Positions 8,353 through 18,300 are shown, counted from the first letter of the stretch. The stretch is DNA of 64,000 nt from Rhodoferax sp. U2-2l (GCF_020594515.1 NZ_JAJCTH010000003.1:186001-250000); one strand, 5' to 3'. Notes: a model not told the origin generated them from the letters alone. Made by a program: numbers and translations.

Positions 8353-10014
8353 TTAGCCGGGCACCCACAGCATCAGCGCCAGCAACTGCGGCGCGACGAT
8401 ACGCATGAACATCACCAGGGGGTAGACCGTGACATAAGCCAGCGCGGCGGCGCCGTTGCTGGGGTGCAGGGCGTTGGCAAAGGCCAGCGCCGGTGGGTCG
8501 GTCATGGAGCCGGCCAGCAGCCCGCACAGGGTCAGGTAGTTGGTGTGACCGAACGCGCGCGCCAGCACCCCCACGATCATCAGAGGCAGCAGGGTGATGA
8601 GCGCGCCATACATCAGCCAGGTGGCGCCGGGGCCTTGCAGCAGCGTGTCCAGAAACTGGCCGCCCGATTTGAGGCCGACCACCGACAAAAACAGCACAAT
8701 GCCCAGCTCGCGCAGCGCCAGGTTGGCGCTCGGTGGCATGAACCAGTGCAGTCGGCCGATGCTGCCAATGCGCGACACAATCAACGCCACCACCAGCGGC
8801 CCACCGGCCAGACCCAGCTTCAACGCGCCCGGGATGCCCGGCAAATAGAACGGCAGCGAGCCCAGCAGCACCCCCAGGCCAATGCCCAGGAACACCGGCA
8901 GCATGTGCACCTGTTGCAGCTTGGGTTTGGAGTTGCCCATCAGGCCGGCCACCACCTCGATGGCGTCAGGCATGCCCACAATGTTCAGGATGTCGCCAAA
9001 CTGCAGCGACGTTTGCGCAGTGGGCACCAGCTCGATGCCGGCGCGGTTCAGGCGCGAGATCACCACGTCATAGGTTTGCGTCAGGGCCAGGTCGGAGATG
9101 CGCTTGCCAATCACCTTCACATTGGTCACCACAATGCGTTCCACCCGCATGTCGGTGCCGTGGGTGGACAGCGACGCCTCTACCTCTTCGCCGATGACCA
9201 GTTGCGCGCTGCGCAGGGCTTGCGGCTCACCCACCAGGTGCAGCAGGTCGCCCACTTGCAGGGTGGTGTGCGGGCGCGGCACGGTCAGGGTGTCGCCGCG
9301 TTTCATGCGCGAGCAGATCACCTGGCCGGCCGTCAGTCCCGGCACGTCTTGCAGCGCCAGGCCGCTCAGGTTCACGTTGCGCAGTGCCACGTTCATGGTG
9401 GCCAGGCTGGTGCGCGACAAGCCGGACTGCTCGTCAAAGGCCCGGGCTTCCTGGTCCACGTTGATGCGGAAAAACAGCCGGATCAGCCACATCGACAACA
9501 AAATGCCGCAAATGCCAAACGGGTAGGCCATGGCGTAGGCCATGCCCATGCTGGAGACGCTGGCGACCGAGGAGCCTAGGTCGGTCAGGATCTGCTGGCC
9601 CGCACCGAGTGACGGCGTGTTGGTCACCGCGCCTGAAAAAATGCCCAGAATCACCGGCAGCGGCACATCAAACAGCTTGTGCAGCGCGGCCGCCACCGCG
9701 CAGCCCAGCAACACCAGCAGTGCGGCAAAGCCGTTGAGCTTGAGCCCGGTGCTGCGCAACGACGCGAAAAACCCCGGCCCGACCTGGATGCCGATGCTGT
9801 AAACAAACAAAATCAGGCCAAACTCCTGCACAAAGTGCAGGGTGTGTAGGTCCAGCGCAATCCCGTTCTGGTGCACGAAGTGGCCCACAAACAGGCCACC
9901 AAACAGCACCCCGCCAATGCCCAGGCCCACGCCTTTGAACTCAAAACCGCCCAGCCACAGGCCCAAAACGGCCACCAGGGCCAGCAAGCTGACAGATATC
10001 GCCACGTCACTCAT
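8353..10014 (-). CDS. yidE: YidE/AspT-family putative transporter with two TrkA-C domains
   Basis: A 553-residue inner-membrane protein with the same length and architecture as E. coli YidE: five or so membrane helices, two cytoplasmic TrkA-C/RCK-C-type domains (about residues 190-360, each with a GD[LI]L motif), then a second membrane block. Duplicated segments such as [14 protein letters not shown] and [15 protein letters not shown] are characteristic of the aspartate:alanine exchanger family. The substrate of YidE proteins is not known and cannot be read from the sequence. It lies on the opposite strand between two aldolase genes, interrupting a metabolic block; function in sugar or organic-acid movement would be speculation. 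Confidence 0.9.
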   Translation of the reverse strand: MSDVAISVSLLALVAVLGLWLGGFEFKGVGLGIGGVLFGGLFVGHFVHQNGIALDLHTLHFVQEFGLILFVYSIGIQVGPGFFASLRSTGLKLNGFAALLVLLGCAVAAALHKLFDVPLPVILGIFSGAVTNTPSLGAGQQILTDLGSSVASVSSMGMAYAMAYPFGICGILLSMWLIRLFFRINVDQEARAFDEQSGLSRTSLATMNVALRNVNLSGLALQDVPGLTAGQVICSRMKRGDTLTVPRPHTTLQVGDLLHLVGEPQALRSAQLVIGEEVEASLSTHGTDMRVERIVVTNVKVIGKRISDLALTQTYDVVISRLNRAGIELVPTAQTSLQFGDILNIVGMPDAIEVVAGLMGNSKPKLQQVHMLPVFLGIGLGVLLGSLPFYLPGIPGALKLGLAGGPLVVALIVSRIGSIGRLHWFMPPSANLALRELGIVLFLSVVGLKSGGQFLDTLLQGPGATWLMYGALITLLPLMIVGVLARAFGHTNYLTLCGLLAGSMTDPPALAFANALHPSNGAAALAYVTVYPLVMFMRIVAPQLLALMLWVPG

Positions 10015-10243
10015 GAATCAGATCCTTGTATAGCCAACGACAGGCGAGCTTAAGGCATACACATAACATGCCAACCTGGCGCCGTTACCGACGCTGTCTG
10101 GGGCGACACCTTGTCGCCAGGTGGCCAAGGCGCATGAAATCGAGCCACGACTTGCGATGGATTAACTCCTGAGGGGGTGGCGTCGATAGAATTTCTGAGA
10201 GTTTTTGCGTTCATCTTTGTTATCCAACCTAAAGGACCCCATC

Positions 10244-11308
10244 ATGGCTCTTGTTTCTATGCGCGAATTGTTGGACCACGCCGCTGTCAACGGCTACGGC
10301 ATCCCGGCGTTTAACGTCAACAACCTGGAGCAAGTGCAGGCCGTGATGTCGGCTGCTGATGAAGTGGGCTCGCCGGTGATTTTGCAGGCCAGCGCGGGCG
10401 CCCGCAAATACGCCGGAGAGGCGTTCATCAAACACCTGATCCAGGCCGCCATCGAGAGTTACCCGCACATTCCGCTGGTGATGCACCAGGACCATGGCCA
10501 GAACCCGGCGGTGTGCCAGGGTGCGATCAACCTGGGCTTCAGCTCGGTGATGATGGACGGCAGCCTCGAAGGCGACGGCAAAACCATCGCCAGCTTTGAG
10601 TACAACGTGGAAGTCACCCGCAAGGTGGTCGATATGGCGCATGCCGTGGGCGTGACGGTGGAAGGTGAACTGGGTTGCCTGGGCAGTCTGGAAACCATGA
10701 AGGGCGACAAGGAAGACGGCCACGGCACCGACGCCACCATGACCCGCGAGCAGATGTTGACCAACCCCGAGCAGGCCGCCGAATTTGTCAAACGCACGCA
10801 ACTCGACGCGCTGGCGATTGCCATTGGCACCAGCCACGGCGCCTACAAGTTCACCCGCAAGCCCACCGGCGACATTCTGGCGATTGACCGGGTGATGGAA
10901 ATCCACGCCCGCCTGCCCAACACCCACCTGGTGATGCATGGCTCATCCAGCGTGCCGCAGGAGTCGCTGGCGCTGATCAACCAGTACGGCGGCAAGATGA
11001 AAGAAACCTACGGCGTGCCGGTGGAAGAAATCCAGAAAGCCATCCAGTACGGCGTGCGCAAGATCAACATCGACACCGACATCCGCCTGGCCATGACCGC
11101 CGCCGTGCGCCAATTCCTGTTTGAAAACCCTGACAAGTTTGATGCGCGCGACTGGCTCAAACCCGCCCGCGAAGCCGCCAAAGCCTTGTGCAAACAGCGT
11201 TACATCGAGTTCGGCTGCGAAGGCCAGGCCGCCAAGATCAAGGGCGACAGCCTGAGTGTGGTGGCGGCGAAATACGCCCGCGGCGAGTTGTCCCAGGTGG
11301 TCAACTGA
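10244..11308 (+). CDS. fba: Fructose-bisphosphate aldolase, class II, Calvin-cycle/CbbA-like subtype
   Basis: A 354-residue zinc aldolase of the subtype found in many Burkholderiales and in Calvin-cycle operons. The N-terminus is [18 protein letters not shown]. Catalytic Asp83 and zinc ligand His84 lie in MHQDHGQNP, and a [12 protein letters not shown] segment and HGSSSVPQ supply further zinc ligands. The ATG at 10244 follows AAAGGA by seven bases; an in-frame start at 10205 has no such site. It differs strongly from FbaA at 7151-8230, so the two are paralogous subtypes and not a recent duplication. In related genomes this is the aldolase next to pyk and purC, suggesting that fbaA, pckG and yidE are the added genes here (inference). 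Confidence 0.95.
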   Translation: MALVSMRELLDHAAVNGYGIPAFNVNNLEQVQAVMSAADEVGSPVILQASAGARKYAGEAFIKHLIQAAIESYPHIPLVMHQDHGQNPAVCQGAINLGFSSVMMDGSLEGDGKTIASFEYNVEVTRKVVDMAHAVGVTVEGELGCLGSLETMKGDKEDGHGTDATMTREQMLTNPEQAAEFVKRTQLDALAIAIGTSHGAYKFTRKPTGDILAIDRVMEIHARLPNTHLVMHGSSSVPQESLALINQYGGKMKETYGVPVEEIQKAIQYGVRKINIDTDIRLAMTAAVRQFLFENPDKFDARDWLKPAREAAKALCKQRYIEFGCEGQAAKIKGDSLSVVAAKYARGELSQVVN

Positions 11309-11341
11309 TCAGCCAGCTTGCCAGGCCACCGTCGGGTGGCC

Positions 11342-12544
11342 TCAGGCAGCGGCTTTGGATGCCTTGCCTTGCGCCAGGTCCAGATAAACCCGCTTGCCAT
11401 ATAAGTCAGCAGGTGAATCGGCGTAGGTCAAGGCAATTGCCTTGAACGTGTCCTGGATGACCAGGAACGCCTCAACCACATCCGGGTCGAAATGTCGGCC
11501 ACGGGTCATGGCGATGATGTGCATGGCCGCCTCGTGCGAAATGGGTTCCTTGTAGATGCGCCGGCTGATCAACGCGTCGTACACATCGGCCAGCGCCATC
11601 AGGCGGGCCGAAATCGGAATCTGGTCGCCCTTGAGGCCTTGCGGGTAGCCGCTGCCGTCCCACTTTTCCTGGTGCGAGTAAGCGATCTCTTTGGCAATCT
11701 TCAGGAACGCCACCTCGCAACCCAGCATTTGCTCGGCGTGTTCGATGGCATCGCGCCCCAGTGTGGTGTGGGTTTTCATCACCTCGAACTCTTCCGGCGT
11801 GAGTTTGCCGGGCTTGAGCAGGATACGGTCCGGAATGCCCACCTTGCCAATGTCGTGCAAGGGCGCGGACTTGAACAGCAGCCCGATGGTGTGGTTGTCC
11901 AGAAACGCTGCAAAGCGCGGGTGGGTCGACAACTGCCGCGCCAGCGCGCGCACATAGTGCTGCGTGCGCCGGATGTGGTTGCCGGTGTCGACGTCGCGGG
12001 TCTCCGCCAGCGAGGCCATGGCCATGATGGTGACGTCTTCAATGGCGCTGACTTCCCGCGTGCGCAGGTTGACCTCCTGCGCCAGGAACGCGTTTTGATC
12101 GCGCAAAAAATCGGCCGAAGCCTTGAGCGCGAGCTGGGTGCGAATGCGTGCCAGCACAATCCCCGGGCTGATCGGTTTGGTGACGTAGTCCACCGCACCC
12201 AGGTCCAGCCCCAGTTGCTCATCGTCCTCGGCCGTCTTGGCGGTCAGGAAAATCACCGGGATGTCGCGGGTGGCGGCGCTGGCCTTGAGTTGTTGACACA
12301 CCTCGTAGCCGTCCATGTCGGGCATCAGGATGTCGAGCAGGATCAAGTCGGGCGGTGTGGCTGAGCGGGCCATCTCCAGGCCGTTGGGCCCGCTGTCCGC
12401 CAGCATCACCCGGTAGTGCTCACACAGCAGCCCGTGCATCATGAACAGGGAGTCTGACGAGTCGTCAATGATCAGAAGACGCGCTTTTTCTAGCCGGGGG
12501 GTATCGTCCGACGGCTGCGCGAGGGACGCGGGGGTGTCAGTCAT
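11342..12544 (-). CDS. REC-HD-GYP response regulator, putative c-di-GMP phosphodiesterase
   Basis: About 400 residues. An N-terminal receiver (LLIIDDSS, phospho-acceptor Asp in LLDILMPDMDG, Lys in VTKPISPG) is joined by a helix to an HD-GYP domain. The metal-binding His230-Asp231 pair is in PLHDIGKVGIPD and the GYP element is in WDGSGYPQGL, so the catalytic set appears complete. Such proteins hydrolyse c-di-GMP when phosphorylated. No kinase is adjacent; the hybrid kinase at the left edge is the nearest. The start at 12544 (MTDTPASL) is chosen over an in-frame ATG at 12580, but neither has a clear ribosome-binding site. It is convergent with fba and divergent from purC. Confidence 0.92.
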   Translation of the reverse strand: MTDTPASLAQPSDDTPRLEKARLLIIDDSSDSLFMMHGLLCEHYRVMLADSGPNGLEMARSATPPDLILLDILMPDMDGYEVCQQLKASAATRDIPVIFLTAKTAEDDEQLGLDLGAVDYVTKPISPGIVLARIRTQLALKASADFLRDQNAFLAQEVNLRTREVSAIEDVTIMAMASLAETRDVDTGNHIRRTQHYVRALARQLSTHPRFAAFLDNHTIGLLFKSAPLHDIGKVGIPDRILLKPGKLTPEEFEVMKTHTTLGRDAIEHAEQMLGCEVAFLKIAKEIAYSHQEKWDGSGYPQGLKGDQIPISARLMALADVYDALISRRIYKEPISHEAAMHIIAMTRGRHFDPDVVEAFLVIQDTFKAIALTYADSPADLYGKRVYLDLAQGKASKAAA

Positions 12545-12664
12545 GACCAGATGTCCAAGGAATGGTTTCGGCGTCATCATGCCACAAGAAAAGTTGCTGG
12601 AAATCAGCTCGATTGACCCTAAACTTCAACCCATTCCCGATTGTTACTGACTGGCACCCGCTGT

Positions 12665-13585
12665 ATGACCACTTCACCCGAACCCACCGTTCACACCTCT
12701 TCCCTGACTTCGCTCACCTTGCTGGCGCGCGGCAAGGTCCGTGACAACTATGCTGTGGGCGTTGATCGCATCCTGATGGTGGCCAGCGACCGCATCAGCG
12801 CCTTTGACGTGATCATGGGCCAGCCGATTCCCGGCAAGGGCAAGCTGCTGACGCAGATGGCTTTGTTCTGGTTTGACAAACTCGGCCCCAAGGGCCTGAA
12901 CCTGTGCCCGATCCACCTCACCGGCGAGGCGCCTGAGAGCGTGGTCACCCCGGCCGAGGTGCCGCAGGTCGAGGGCCGCTCCATGCTGGTCAAGCGCCTG
13001 AAACCCATTCCGGTGGAAGCCGTGGTGCGCGGTTACCTGGCTGGCAGCGGCTGGAAGGAGTACCAGGACAGCCAGAGTGTGTGCGGCGTGCCGCTGCCCC
13101 CCGGCCTGAAAAACGCCAGCAAATTGCCCGCGCCGATCTACACCCCGGCCGCCAAGGCCGAGATGGGGGAGCACGATGAAAACATCACCTTTGAGAAAAC
13201 CGTCGAGATGATCGGTCTGGACCTGGCCAGCCGCATCCGCGACATCAGCATCGCCATCTACCAGGCCGCCAGCGAGATTGCGGTGGCCAAGGGCATCATC
13301 ATTGCCGACACCAAATTTGAATTTGGCCTGGACACCGACGGCACCCTGGTGCTGATGGACGAGGTGCTCACGCCCGATTCGTCGCGCTATTGGCCCGCCG
13401 AGAGTTACCAGGAAGGCATCAACCCGCCCAGCTACGACAAACAGTTTTTGCGTGACTGGCTGGAAACCGCCCAGGTGGCGGGCAAGCCCTGGAGCAAAAC
13501 CCCGCCCGCGCCGCACCTGCCGCGCGAGGTGATCGAGAAAACCGCCGCCAAGTACCAAGAGGCACTGACCCGGCTGACCACCTGA
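12665..13585 (+). CDS. purC: Phosphoribosylaminoimidazole-succinocarboxamide synthase
   Basis: Joins CAIR and aspartate with ATP to form SAICAR in de novo purine synthesis. The 306-residue protein shows the family features [23 protein letters not shown], the signature [13 protein letters not shown], and [14 protein letters not shown]. The length fits the long bacterial PurC form. purE and purK, the two preceding steps, lie 1.6 kb downstream, separated by two minus-strand genes. The start at 12665 lies just before conserved sequence; a start 24 bases upstream is possible. Confidence 0.96.
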   Translation: MTTSPEPTVHTSSLTSLTLLARGKVRDNYAVGVDRILMVASDRISAFDVIMGQPIPGKGKLLTQMALFWFDKLGPKGLNLCPIHLTGEAPESVVTPAEVPQVEGRSMLVKRLKPIPVEAVVRGYLAGSGWKEYQDSQSVCGVPLPPGLKNASKLPAPIYTPAAKAEMGEHDENITFEKTVEMIGLDLASRIRDISIAIYQAASEIAVAKGIIIADTKFEFGLDTDGTLVLMDEVLTPDSSRYWPAESYQEGINPPSYDKQFLRDWLETAQVAGKPWSKTPPAPHLPREVIEKTAAKYQEALTRLTT

Positions 13586-13604
13586 GGCGCCCCCCTGAGC
13601 CAGG

Positions 13605-14066
13605 TCAGCGCCGGTGCAAGTGGTGGCTCGGCGTGGTGTCGGTGTGCATCACCAAGGCGCCGCGCTCACCGTCCCAGGGCAGCGGTGTCACCGTCATGGT
13701 GAACCAATGTTGGTCATCCGGGGTGTGGCAGGGGTAAACCATGCTGAAAGCCTCCAGGCTGCCCGTCAACACGTCGCGGATGCCTTGCACAGCGCGGCGG
13801 GACTCGTCTGGCGCCTGCGGGTCACGCGAGGCCACGTCCAGATAGTTGGTGCCGACATCCGAGTGGGGGGTGGTGTGTCCGGCCAACGGGCTGTAGGCCA
13901 TGGCGAACTGCCGCCAGGCGACGTTGGTCAAAACGATGGTGCCACGGGCATCCAGCACCGCCACGTTGTCTGCCACGGCGTCCAGTGTCGATTGCAACAG
14001 CGCCTTCGGGTCGGTGGCCTGTTCCGCCAGAGGCTGGCGCATGGCGTCGGGGCGCAACTGGCTCAT
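13605..14066 (-). CDS. Orphan single-PAS-domain protein
   Basis: A 153-residue soluble protein made of one PAS domain. It opens with a short linker (residues 1-30), then LDAVADNVAVLDARGTIVL, NVAWRQFA and a C-terminal strand region with HWFTMTVTPLPWDGERGALVM, the usual PAS/PAC layout. There is no output domain (no kinase, GGDEF, EAL or HTH) and no membrane segment. It may be a stand-alone sensor that docks onto a kinase or cyclase, or a fragment of a former multidomain sensor. It sits between purC and cnoX on the opposite strand to purC. The ligand is not predictable. Confidence 0.8.
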   Translation of the reverse strand: MSQLRPDAMRQPLAEQATDPKALLQSTLDAVADNVAVLDARGTIVLTNVAWRQFAMAYSPLAGHTTPHSDVGTNYLDVASRDPQAPDESRRAVQGIRDVLTGSLEAFSMVYPCHTPDDQHWFTMTVTPLPWDGERGALVMHTDTTPSHHLHRR

Positions 14067-14154
14067 CTCGGATCTCCTTCAAGGGCGGCGCCCAAGCGCC
14101 GCACTGTGGCGGGTGGATGTGTCGACGGTGTGGCGGCTGCGGCCCGAAGGTGCA

Positions 14155-15111
14155 TCAATTGAGCATCATGCTCAGGCGTCTGCGGTAGGTGGACACCAGC
14201 GCGACCTGCGGGTCTTCCTGCACGGCGGCCTTGCCCAGCACCTCGATCCCTGCGGCGGTTTTACCGGGCACCGGCGCAGCAGCTTTGGGTTTGGGTGGGG
14301 TCATCAGTTCCAGAATGGCGACCATGGCCTTGCGGGGGGCTTCATCGGCCCACTTCTTGTCGCGCATGATGATTTCCAGCAGCTCGTCCATGGCGGCGGT
14401 CCACTCACCCACTGCCATCAGCAGCCGGGCTTTGGCAAAGCGCACCTCAAAGTCGCGCTTGTTGGCCGCAATGCGTTCGTCAAACTGGGCTTCGTCCCAC
14501 ATGGCATAGGGGCTGGTGGCCGTGTATTTGATGGCGCCCAGCCACTGCGACAGCGCCTCAAACCGTAACTTGCGCGGAATCTCGGCCAGTTTGGGCGCCA
14601 GCGCGGCCTCAGCTTCTTCGTGGCCGCCGAGCTGGATCAGCAGGCGCACATAGTCGTAGCGGGTGTCGTCGTTGCCGGGGTCGGTGGCCAGTGCATCGGC
14701 CAGTTTTTCAAGCGCCGCCTGGGCATCGCCCGATTCCAGCAAGGCCATGGCTTCGTCGGTTTCAGCCTCGGCCATCACCTCGCCGGTGCTGGGCAGGTGT
14801 TTGTCCAGAAAGGCCTTGATTTGCCCGGCCGTTTGCGCACCGGTGAAGCCGTCCACCGGTTTGCCGCCCATCATCAAAATGCAGGTGGGAATGCTGCGAA
14901 TGCCGAAAGCGCCGGCCAGTTGCTGCTCGTCATCCGAATTGATTTTGGCCAGCGTGAAACGGCCCTGGTAGTCTTCTTCGGCCTGCTCCAGCAGCGGTCC
15001 GAGTGACTTGCAGGGGCCGCACCAGGGGGCCCAGAAATCGATCAGGATCGGCTGGGTCATGGAGGCGGCAATCACCTCGGTCTCGAAGTTTTGCAGGGTA
15101 ATGTCAATCAT
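14155..15111 (-). CDS. cnoX: Thioredoxin-TPR protein, CnoX/YbbN-type chaperedoxin
   Basis: A 318-residue protein with an N-terminal thioredoxin fold (residues 1-110) and C-terminal tetratricopeptide-like helices. The active site is WCGPC (Cys31 and Cys34). E. coli YbbN carries a modified site, so the intact CxxC here suggests real disulfide reductase activity besides the chaperone-holdase role. The cis-proline region is IRSIPTCILM. Family members hold unfolded substrates and pass them to DnaK or GroEL after oxidative or hypochlorite stress. It is transcribed divergently from purE with a 49-base gap. Confidence 0.88.
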   Translation of the reverse strand: MIDITLQNFETEVIAASMTQPILIDFWAPWCGPCKSLGPLLEQAEEDYQGRFTLAKINSDDEQQLAGAFGIRSIPTCILMMGGKPVDGFTGAQTAGQIKAFLDKHLPSTGEVMAEAETDEAMALLESGDAQAALEKLADALATDPGNDDTRYDYVRLLIQLGGHEEAEAALAPKLAEIPRKLRFEALSQWLGAIKYTATSPYAMWDEAQFDERIAANKRDFEVRFAKARLLMAVGEWTAAMDELLEIIMRDKKWADEAPRKAMVAILELMTPPKPKAAAPVPGKTAAGIEVLGKAAVQEDPQVALVSTYRRRLSMMLN

Positions 15112-15160
15112 GGCGGTGCGGGGGCTTGGGGTTGGGCGGGGTCAAACGTAAAATTCAGGG

Positions 15161-15655
15161 ATGAAAAATATCCAAATCGGTGTGCTCATGGGTTCCAGCT
15201 CGGACTGGGACACCATGCAACACGCAATCCATATTCTCCAACAGTTCGGCATCAGCCACGAGTATCGGGTGGTGTCTGCCCACAGGATGCCTGATGACAT
15301 GTTTGCCTATGCGGAGAGCGCGGTGGGCCGTGGTTTGAAAGCCATCATCGCCGGGGCCGGTGGCGCCGCGCACTTGCCGGGCATGCTGGCGGCCAAAACC
15401 ACGGTGCCGGTGCTCGGTGTGCCGGTGGCCTCCAAGCACCTGAGCGGGGTGGATTCGTTACACAGCATCGTGCAGATGCCCAAGGGCATTCCGGTGGCCA
15501 CCTTTGCCATTGGTGCATCAGGGGCGGCCAATGCGGCGCTGTTTGCGGTGGCCATGCTGGCGGGCAGCGACATCGTGCTGCGCGCCAGGTTGGAAGATTT
15601 CCGCGCTGAACAAACCCAGATGGCACGCGACATGACGCTGCCCCCGGTGTTATGA
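15161..15655 (+). CDS. purE: N5-carboxyaminoimidazole ribonucleotide mutase
   Basis: Converts N5-CAIR to CAIR in purine synthesis. The 164-residue product has the class I PurE signature GSSSDWD (residues 11-17), [10 protein letters not shown] and the glycine-rich [17 protein letters not shown]. It is translationally coupled to purK through the overlap ATGA at 15652-15655. Confidence 0.96.
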   Translation: MKNIQIGVLMGSSSDWDTMQHAIHILQQFGISHEYRVVSAHRMPDDMFAYAESAVGRGLKAIIAGAGGAAHLPGMLAAKTTVPVLGVPVASKHLSGVDSLHSIVQMPKGIPVATFAIGASGAANAALFAVAMLAGSDIVLRARLEDFRAEQTQMARDMTLPPVL

Positions 15656-16857
15656 GCGGCCCGATCCTGCTGCCGGGTGCCACCGGCGTCAACGGCGACG
15701 GCCAACCTGTGACCTTGGGCGTGATGGGCGGTGGTCAGCTCGGGCGCATGTTTGTGCAGGCGGCGCAAAGCATGGGTTATTTCACCGTGGTGCTGGACCC
15801 CGATGTCATCAGCCCGGCCGGGCTGGTGAGCCACTACCACATCCAGACCGATTACCTCGACCAGCAAGGCCTGGCGCAGCTGATGCAGCGCTGCGCCGCC
15901 ATCACCACCGAGTTTGAGAACGTGCCCGCGGGTGCCTTGGTGACCCTGGGCGCGGCCCGGCCCACCGCGCCCAGTGCGGATGCGGTGGCCATCGCGCAGG
16001 ATCGCATCAAGGAAAAAGCGCACTTGGCACGCAGTGGTGTGCCGGTGGCACCCTATGCGGTGATTGAGAGCGCGGCTGACTTGGCGGCGGTGACGGACGC
16101 GCTGCTGCCCGGCATTCTGAAAACCGCCCGTCTGGGGTATGACGGCAAGGGCCAGGTGCGTGTGAGCAGCCGCGACGAGCTGGCCGCAGCCTGGGACACC
16201 TTGAAGCAGGTGCCCTGCGTGCTGGAACACATGTTGCCGCTGGCCGCCGAGTGCTCGGTGATCGTGGCGCGTGGCTGGACTGGTGAGCGTGTGCACTTCG
16301 CGCCGCAGCTCAATCTGCACCGTCAGGGCATCCTGGCCGTAACCCAGGCGTATGAAGGCAATCTGCCGGCAGGCCTTGCGCAGCAAGCAGTGGCGGCTGC
16401 CAAAAAGATCGCTGACGACCTGAACTATGTGGGCGTGTTGTGCGTGGAGTTTTTTGTGCTGGCCGACGGTTCGCCTGAGCGCACGGCGCTGGGCGCCCTG
16501 GTGGTCAACGAGATGGCCCCGCGCCCGCACAACAGTGGCCACTACACGCTGGACGCGTGTGATGTGTCGCAGTTTGACCTGCAGGTGCGCACCCTGGCGG
16601 GCTTGCCGCTGGTGCAGCCGCGCCAGCACAGCGCCGCCGTCATGCTCAACCTGCTGGGTGACTTGTGGGTGGATGGTGCCACGCCTTGCTGGGACCAGGT
16701 CTTGGCGCTGCCGGGTGTGCATTTGCACCTGTACGGCAAACTCACCGCCAGCAAGGGCCGCAAGATGGGGCACCTGACCGTGACCGCCGCCACCGCGTCC
16801 GAGGCCAACGCCACCGCCCTGACCGCGGCGCGTCTGCTGGGCATCGCCGCATTTTGA
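15652..16857 (+). CDS. purK: N5-carboxyaminoimidazole ribonucleotide synthase
   Basis: ATP-grasp enzyme that carboxylates AIR to N5-CAIR with ATP and bicarbonate, feeding PurE. The 401-residue protein shows [13 protein letters not shown] at the N-terminus (residues 23-35), an ATP-grasp region with [11 protein letters not shown], and [13 protein letters not shown]. It starts within the purE stop codon. The N-terminal 20 residues before the Rossmann-like glycine motif are a little longer than usual. Confidence 0.95.
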   Translation: MSGPILLPGATGVNGDGQPVTLGVMGGGQLGRMFVQAAQSMGYFTVVLDPDVISPAGLVSHYHIQTDYLDQQGLAQLMQRCAAITTEFENVPAGALVTLGAARPTAPSADAVAIAQDRIKEKAHLARSGVPVAPYAVIESAADLAAVTDALLPGILKTARLGYDGKGQVRVSSRDELAAAWDTLKQVPCVLEHMLPLAAECSVIVARGWTGERVHFAPQLNLHRQGILAVTQAYEGNLPAGLAQQAVAAAKKIADDLNYVGVLCVEFFVLADGSPERTALGALVVNEMAPRPHNSGHYTLDACDVSQFDLQVRTLAGLPLVQPRQHSAAVMLNLLGDLWVDGATPCWDQVLALPGVHLHLYGKLTASKGRKMGHLTVTAATASEANATALTAARLLGIAAF

Positions 16858-16885
16858 GCGCCTGGTTGTCACCTGAGGTGCGCCG

Positions 16886-18031
16886 GTGATCCTGCCTGGC
16901 GGTGATGCAAGCTCCCTGGCTGCCGGTGCGCAATGCATCCGGGCTGGCGGGCTGCTGGGCTTGCCCACCGAGACCGTCTACGGCCTGGCGGCCGATGCGG
17001 ACAACGATGCCGCCGTGGCTCAGATTTTCACCGCCAAGGGCCGCCCGGCTGACCACCCACTGATCGTGCATGTGGCGGATGCGTCAGCGGTGGATCATTA
17101 CGCCAGTGAGGTGCCGGACTTTGCCCATGCGCTGATGGCCGCTTTCTGGCCCGGTCCGCTGACGCTGATCCTGCCGCGCCGCCCCGGCATCGCCAACGCC
17201 GCGGCGGGTGGCAACCCGACGGTGGGGCTGCGTTGTCCGTCGCATCCGGTGGCGCAGGCCTTGTTGCACACTCTGCTGGGCGGGCCAGAGGTCCATCGGG
17301 GTCTGAATGAGGGACAGGTGCCAGTGGCATCTGCGAGTTCGGCTGTGCGCGAAAAAGAATTGGAATCTGACCCCAATTGCTCCTGTGACTCCATTTGTTC
17401 TCGCGTCTGGGGTCTGGCCGCACCCAGCGCCAATCTGTTTGGCCGGGTCAGCCCGACCACCGCGGCGCATGTGCAAGGCGAGTTTGGCGCGGCGTTGTTG
17501 ATCCTGGATGGCGGTCCCTGCAGCGTGGGCATCGAGTCCAGCATTGTCGACTGCACCCGTGGCCAGCCGGTGCTGCTGCGCCCGGGCGCCATCACGCCGC
17601 GGCAGATCGAAGCCGTGTGCGGCATGCCGGTGCGGCAAAAGGACGCGTTGGCCGACCAGAAGGCGCCAGCGCCGAAGGCCTCGGGCACCCTGGAGTCCCA
17701 CTACGCGCCGCGCGCCCGGGTGCGGCTGATGGCGGCGGCATCGCTGCAGGCTGAGCTGGACGCGCTCGCCACGTCAGCCGCTCGGGTTGATGCGGCTCAA
17801 CGCAGCGCGCCGCCCGATACCGCTGTTTGGTCACGCTCGGCCGTCCGACTACCGGCAGGACGGGTGATCGGCCAGGCCATGCCGGCCGATCCGGCGGCCG
17901 CAGCGCAGCAATTGTTTGCCACCTTGCGCGAGCTCGACGCGCTGGGCGTGAGCCAAATCTGGGTGGAGGCGCCACCCGCCAGCCCGGACTGGGACGGCGT
18001 GCGCGACAGGCTGCAGCGCGCAGCGCATTGA
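16886..18031 (+). CDS. tsaC: L-threonylcarbamoyladenylate synthase (TsaC/Sua5), carrying an in-frame insertion
   Basis: Makes threonylcarbamoyl-AMP from threonine, bicarbonate and ATP for the tRNA t6A37 modification; the acceptor machinery partner TsaB is encoded at 20996. YrdC-fold motifs include GLPTETVYGLAADA (about residues 24-37), KGRPADHPLIVH and SSIVDCTRGQP. The C-terminal extension marks the long Sua5-type form, 381 residues. A 37-codon block (about residues 138-175) lies between the helix ending QALLHTLLGGPEVHRG and the conserved LAAPSANLFGRVSPTT. It contains two palindromes and is bounded by GGGGTCTG direct repeats. Removing 111 bases restores the normal spacing. The frame stays open, so the product is probably made with an extra loop; whether it is active cannot be told. 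The start lies 28 bases after purK. Confidence 0.9.
   Translation: MILPGGDASSLAAGAQCIRAGGLLGLPTETVYGLAADADNDAAVAQIFTAKGRPADHPLIVHVADASAVDHYASEVPDFAHALMAAFWPGPLTLILPRRPGIANAAAGGNPTVGLRCPSHPVAQALLHTLLGGPEVHRGLNEGQVPVASASSAVREKELESDPNCSCDSICSRVWGLAAPSANLFGRVSPTTAAHVQGEFGAALLILDGGPCSVGIESSIVDCTRGQPVLLRPGAITPRQIEAVCGMPVRQKDALADQKAPAPKASGTLESHYAPRARVRLMAAASLQAELDALATSAARVDAAQRSAPPDTAVWSRSAVRLPAGRVIGQAMPADPAAAAQQLFATLRELDALGVSQIWVEAPPASPDWDGVRDRLQRAAH
17298..17416 (+). repeat. REP/RAYT-like palindromic repeat inserted in tsaC, with 8-bp direct repeats
   Basis: GGGGTCTG occurs at 17298-17305 and again at 17409-17416, exactly 111 bases apart. Between them are the palindrome TGCCA-G-TGGCA (17319-17329) and the hairpin AATTGG/CCAATT (17358-17363 and 17373-17378) whose loop carries AATCTGACC. 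Read on the minus strand this gives GGGGTCAGATTCCAATT, a motif I associate from memory with REP sequences near IS200-like REP-associated transposases. The repeats look like a target duplication, but recombination between short repeats would leave the same trace. Confidence 0.6.
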
Positions 18032-18045
18032 GGCGCTGGCGCGGC

Positions 18046-18300
18046 TTAGCGGTAGCGCAGCTTCATGACCAGAATGGCCGCCGCCAAGGACACGGTGATG
18101 GCGTTGGAAATCACGATCGGCCACGCCTGCAGCAGCAGGCCATAAACCAGCCAGCCCGCCACCCCGGCGGTGAACACGCTGTACATGCCCAGCGAGATAC
18201 CGCTGACATCCTTGGTCTGAAAAGTGTGCCAGGCCTGGGGCAAAAAACTCACCGTGGTCAGCGTGGCGGCGATCGAGCCAATGATGTCAATCAAAGTCAT
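18046..18300 (-). CDS. SemiSWEET-type small sugar transporter
   Basis: An 84-residue membrane protein with three predicted helices and the PQ-loop motif (Pro21-Gln22 in SFLPQAWHTF), matching bacterial SemiSWEETs (MtN3/saliva family). Family members dimerise and move sugars such as sucrose or glucose by facilitated diffusion. The substrate here is unknown. It is convergent with tsaC and lies upstream of nothing obviously sugar-related. Confidence 0.88.
   Translation of the reverse strand: MTLIDIIGSIAATLTTVSFLPQAWHTFQTKDVSGISLGMYSVFTAGVAGWLVYGLLLQAWPIVISNAITVSLAAAILVMKLRYR

Noticed and set aside
10102..10118. Hairpin GGCGACA-CCT-TGTCGCC between yidE and fba as a terminator
   Set aside because: No T-run follows on either strand and it lies upstream of both genes; it may be an operator or chance.
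15307..16968. A 553-codon minus-strand open frame
   Set aside because: Antisense to purE and purK; composition is His/Gln/Arg-rich without recognisable motifs.
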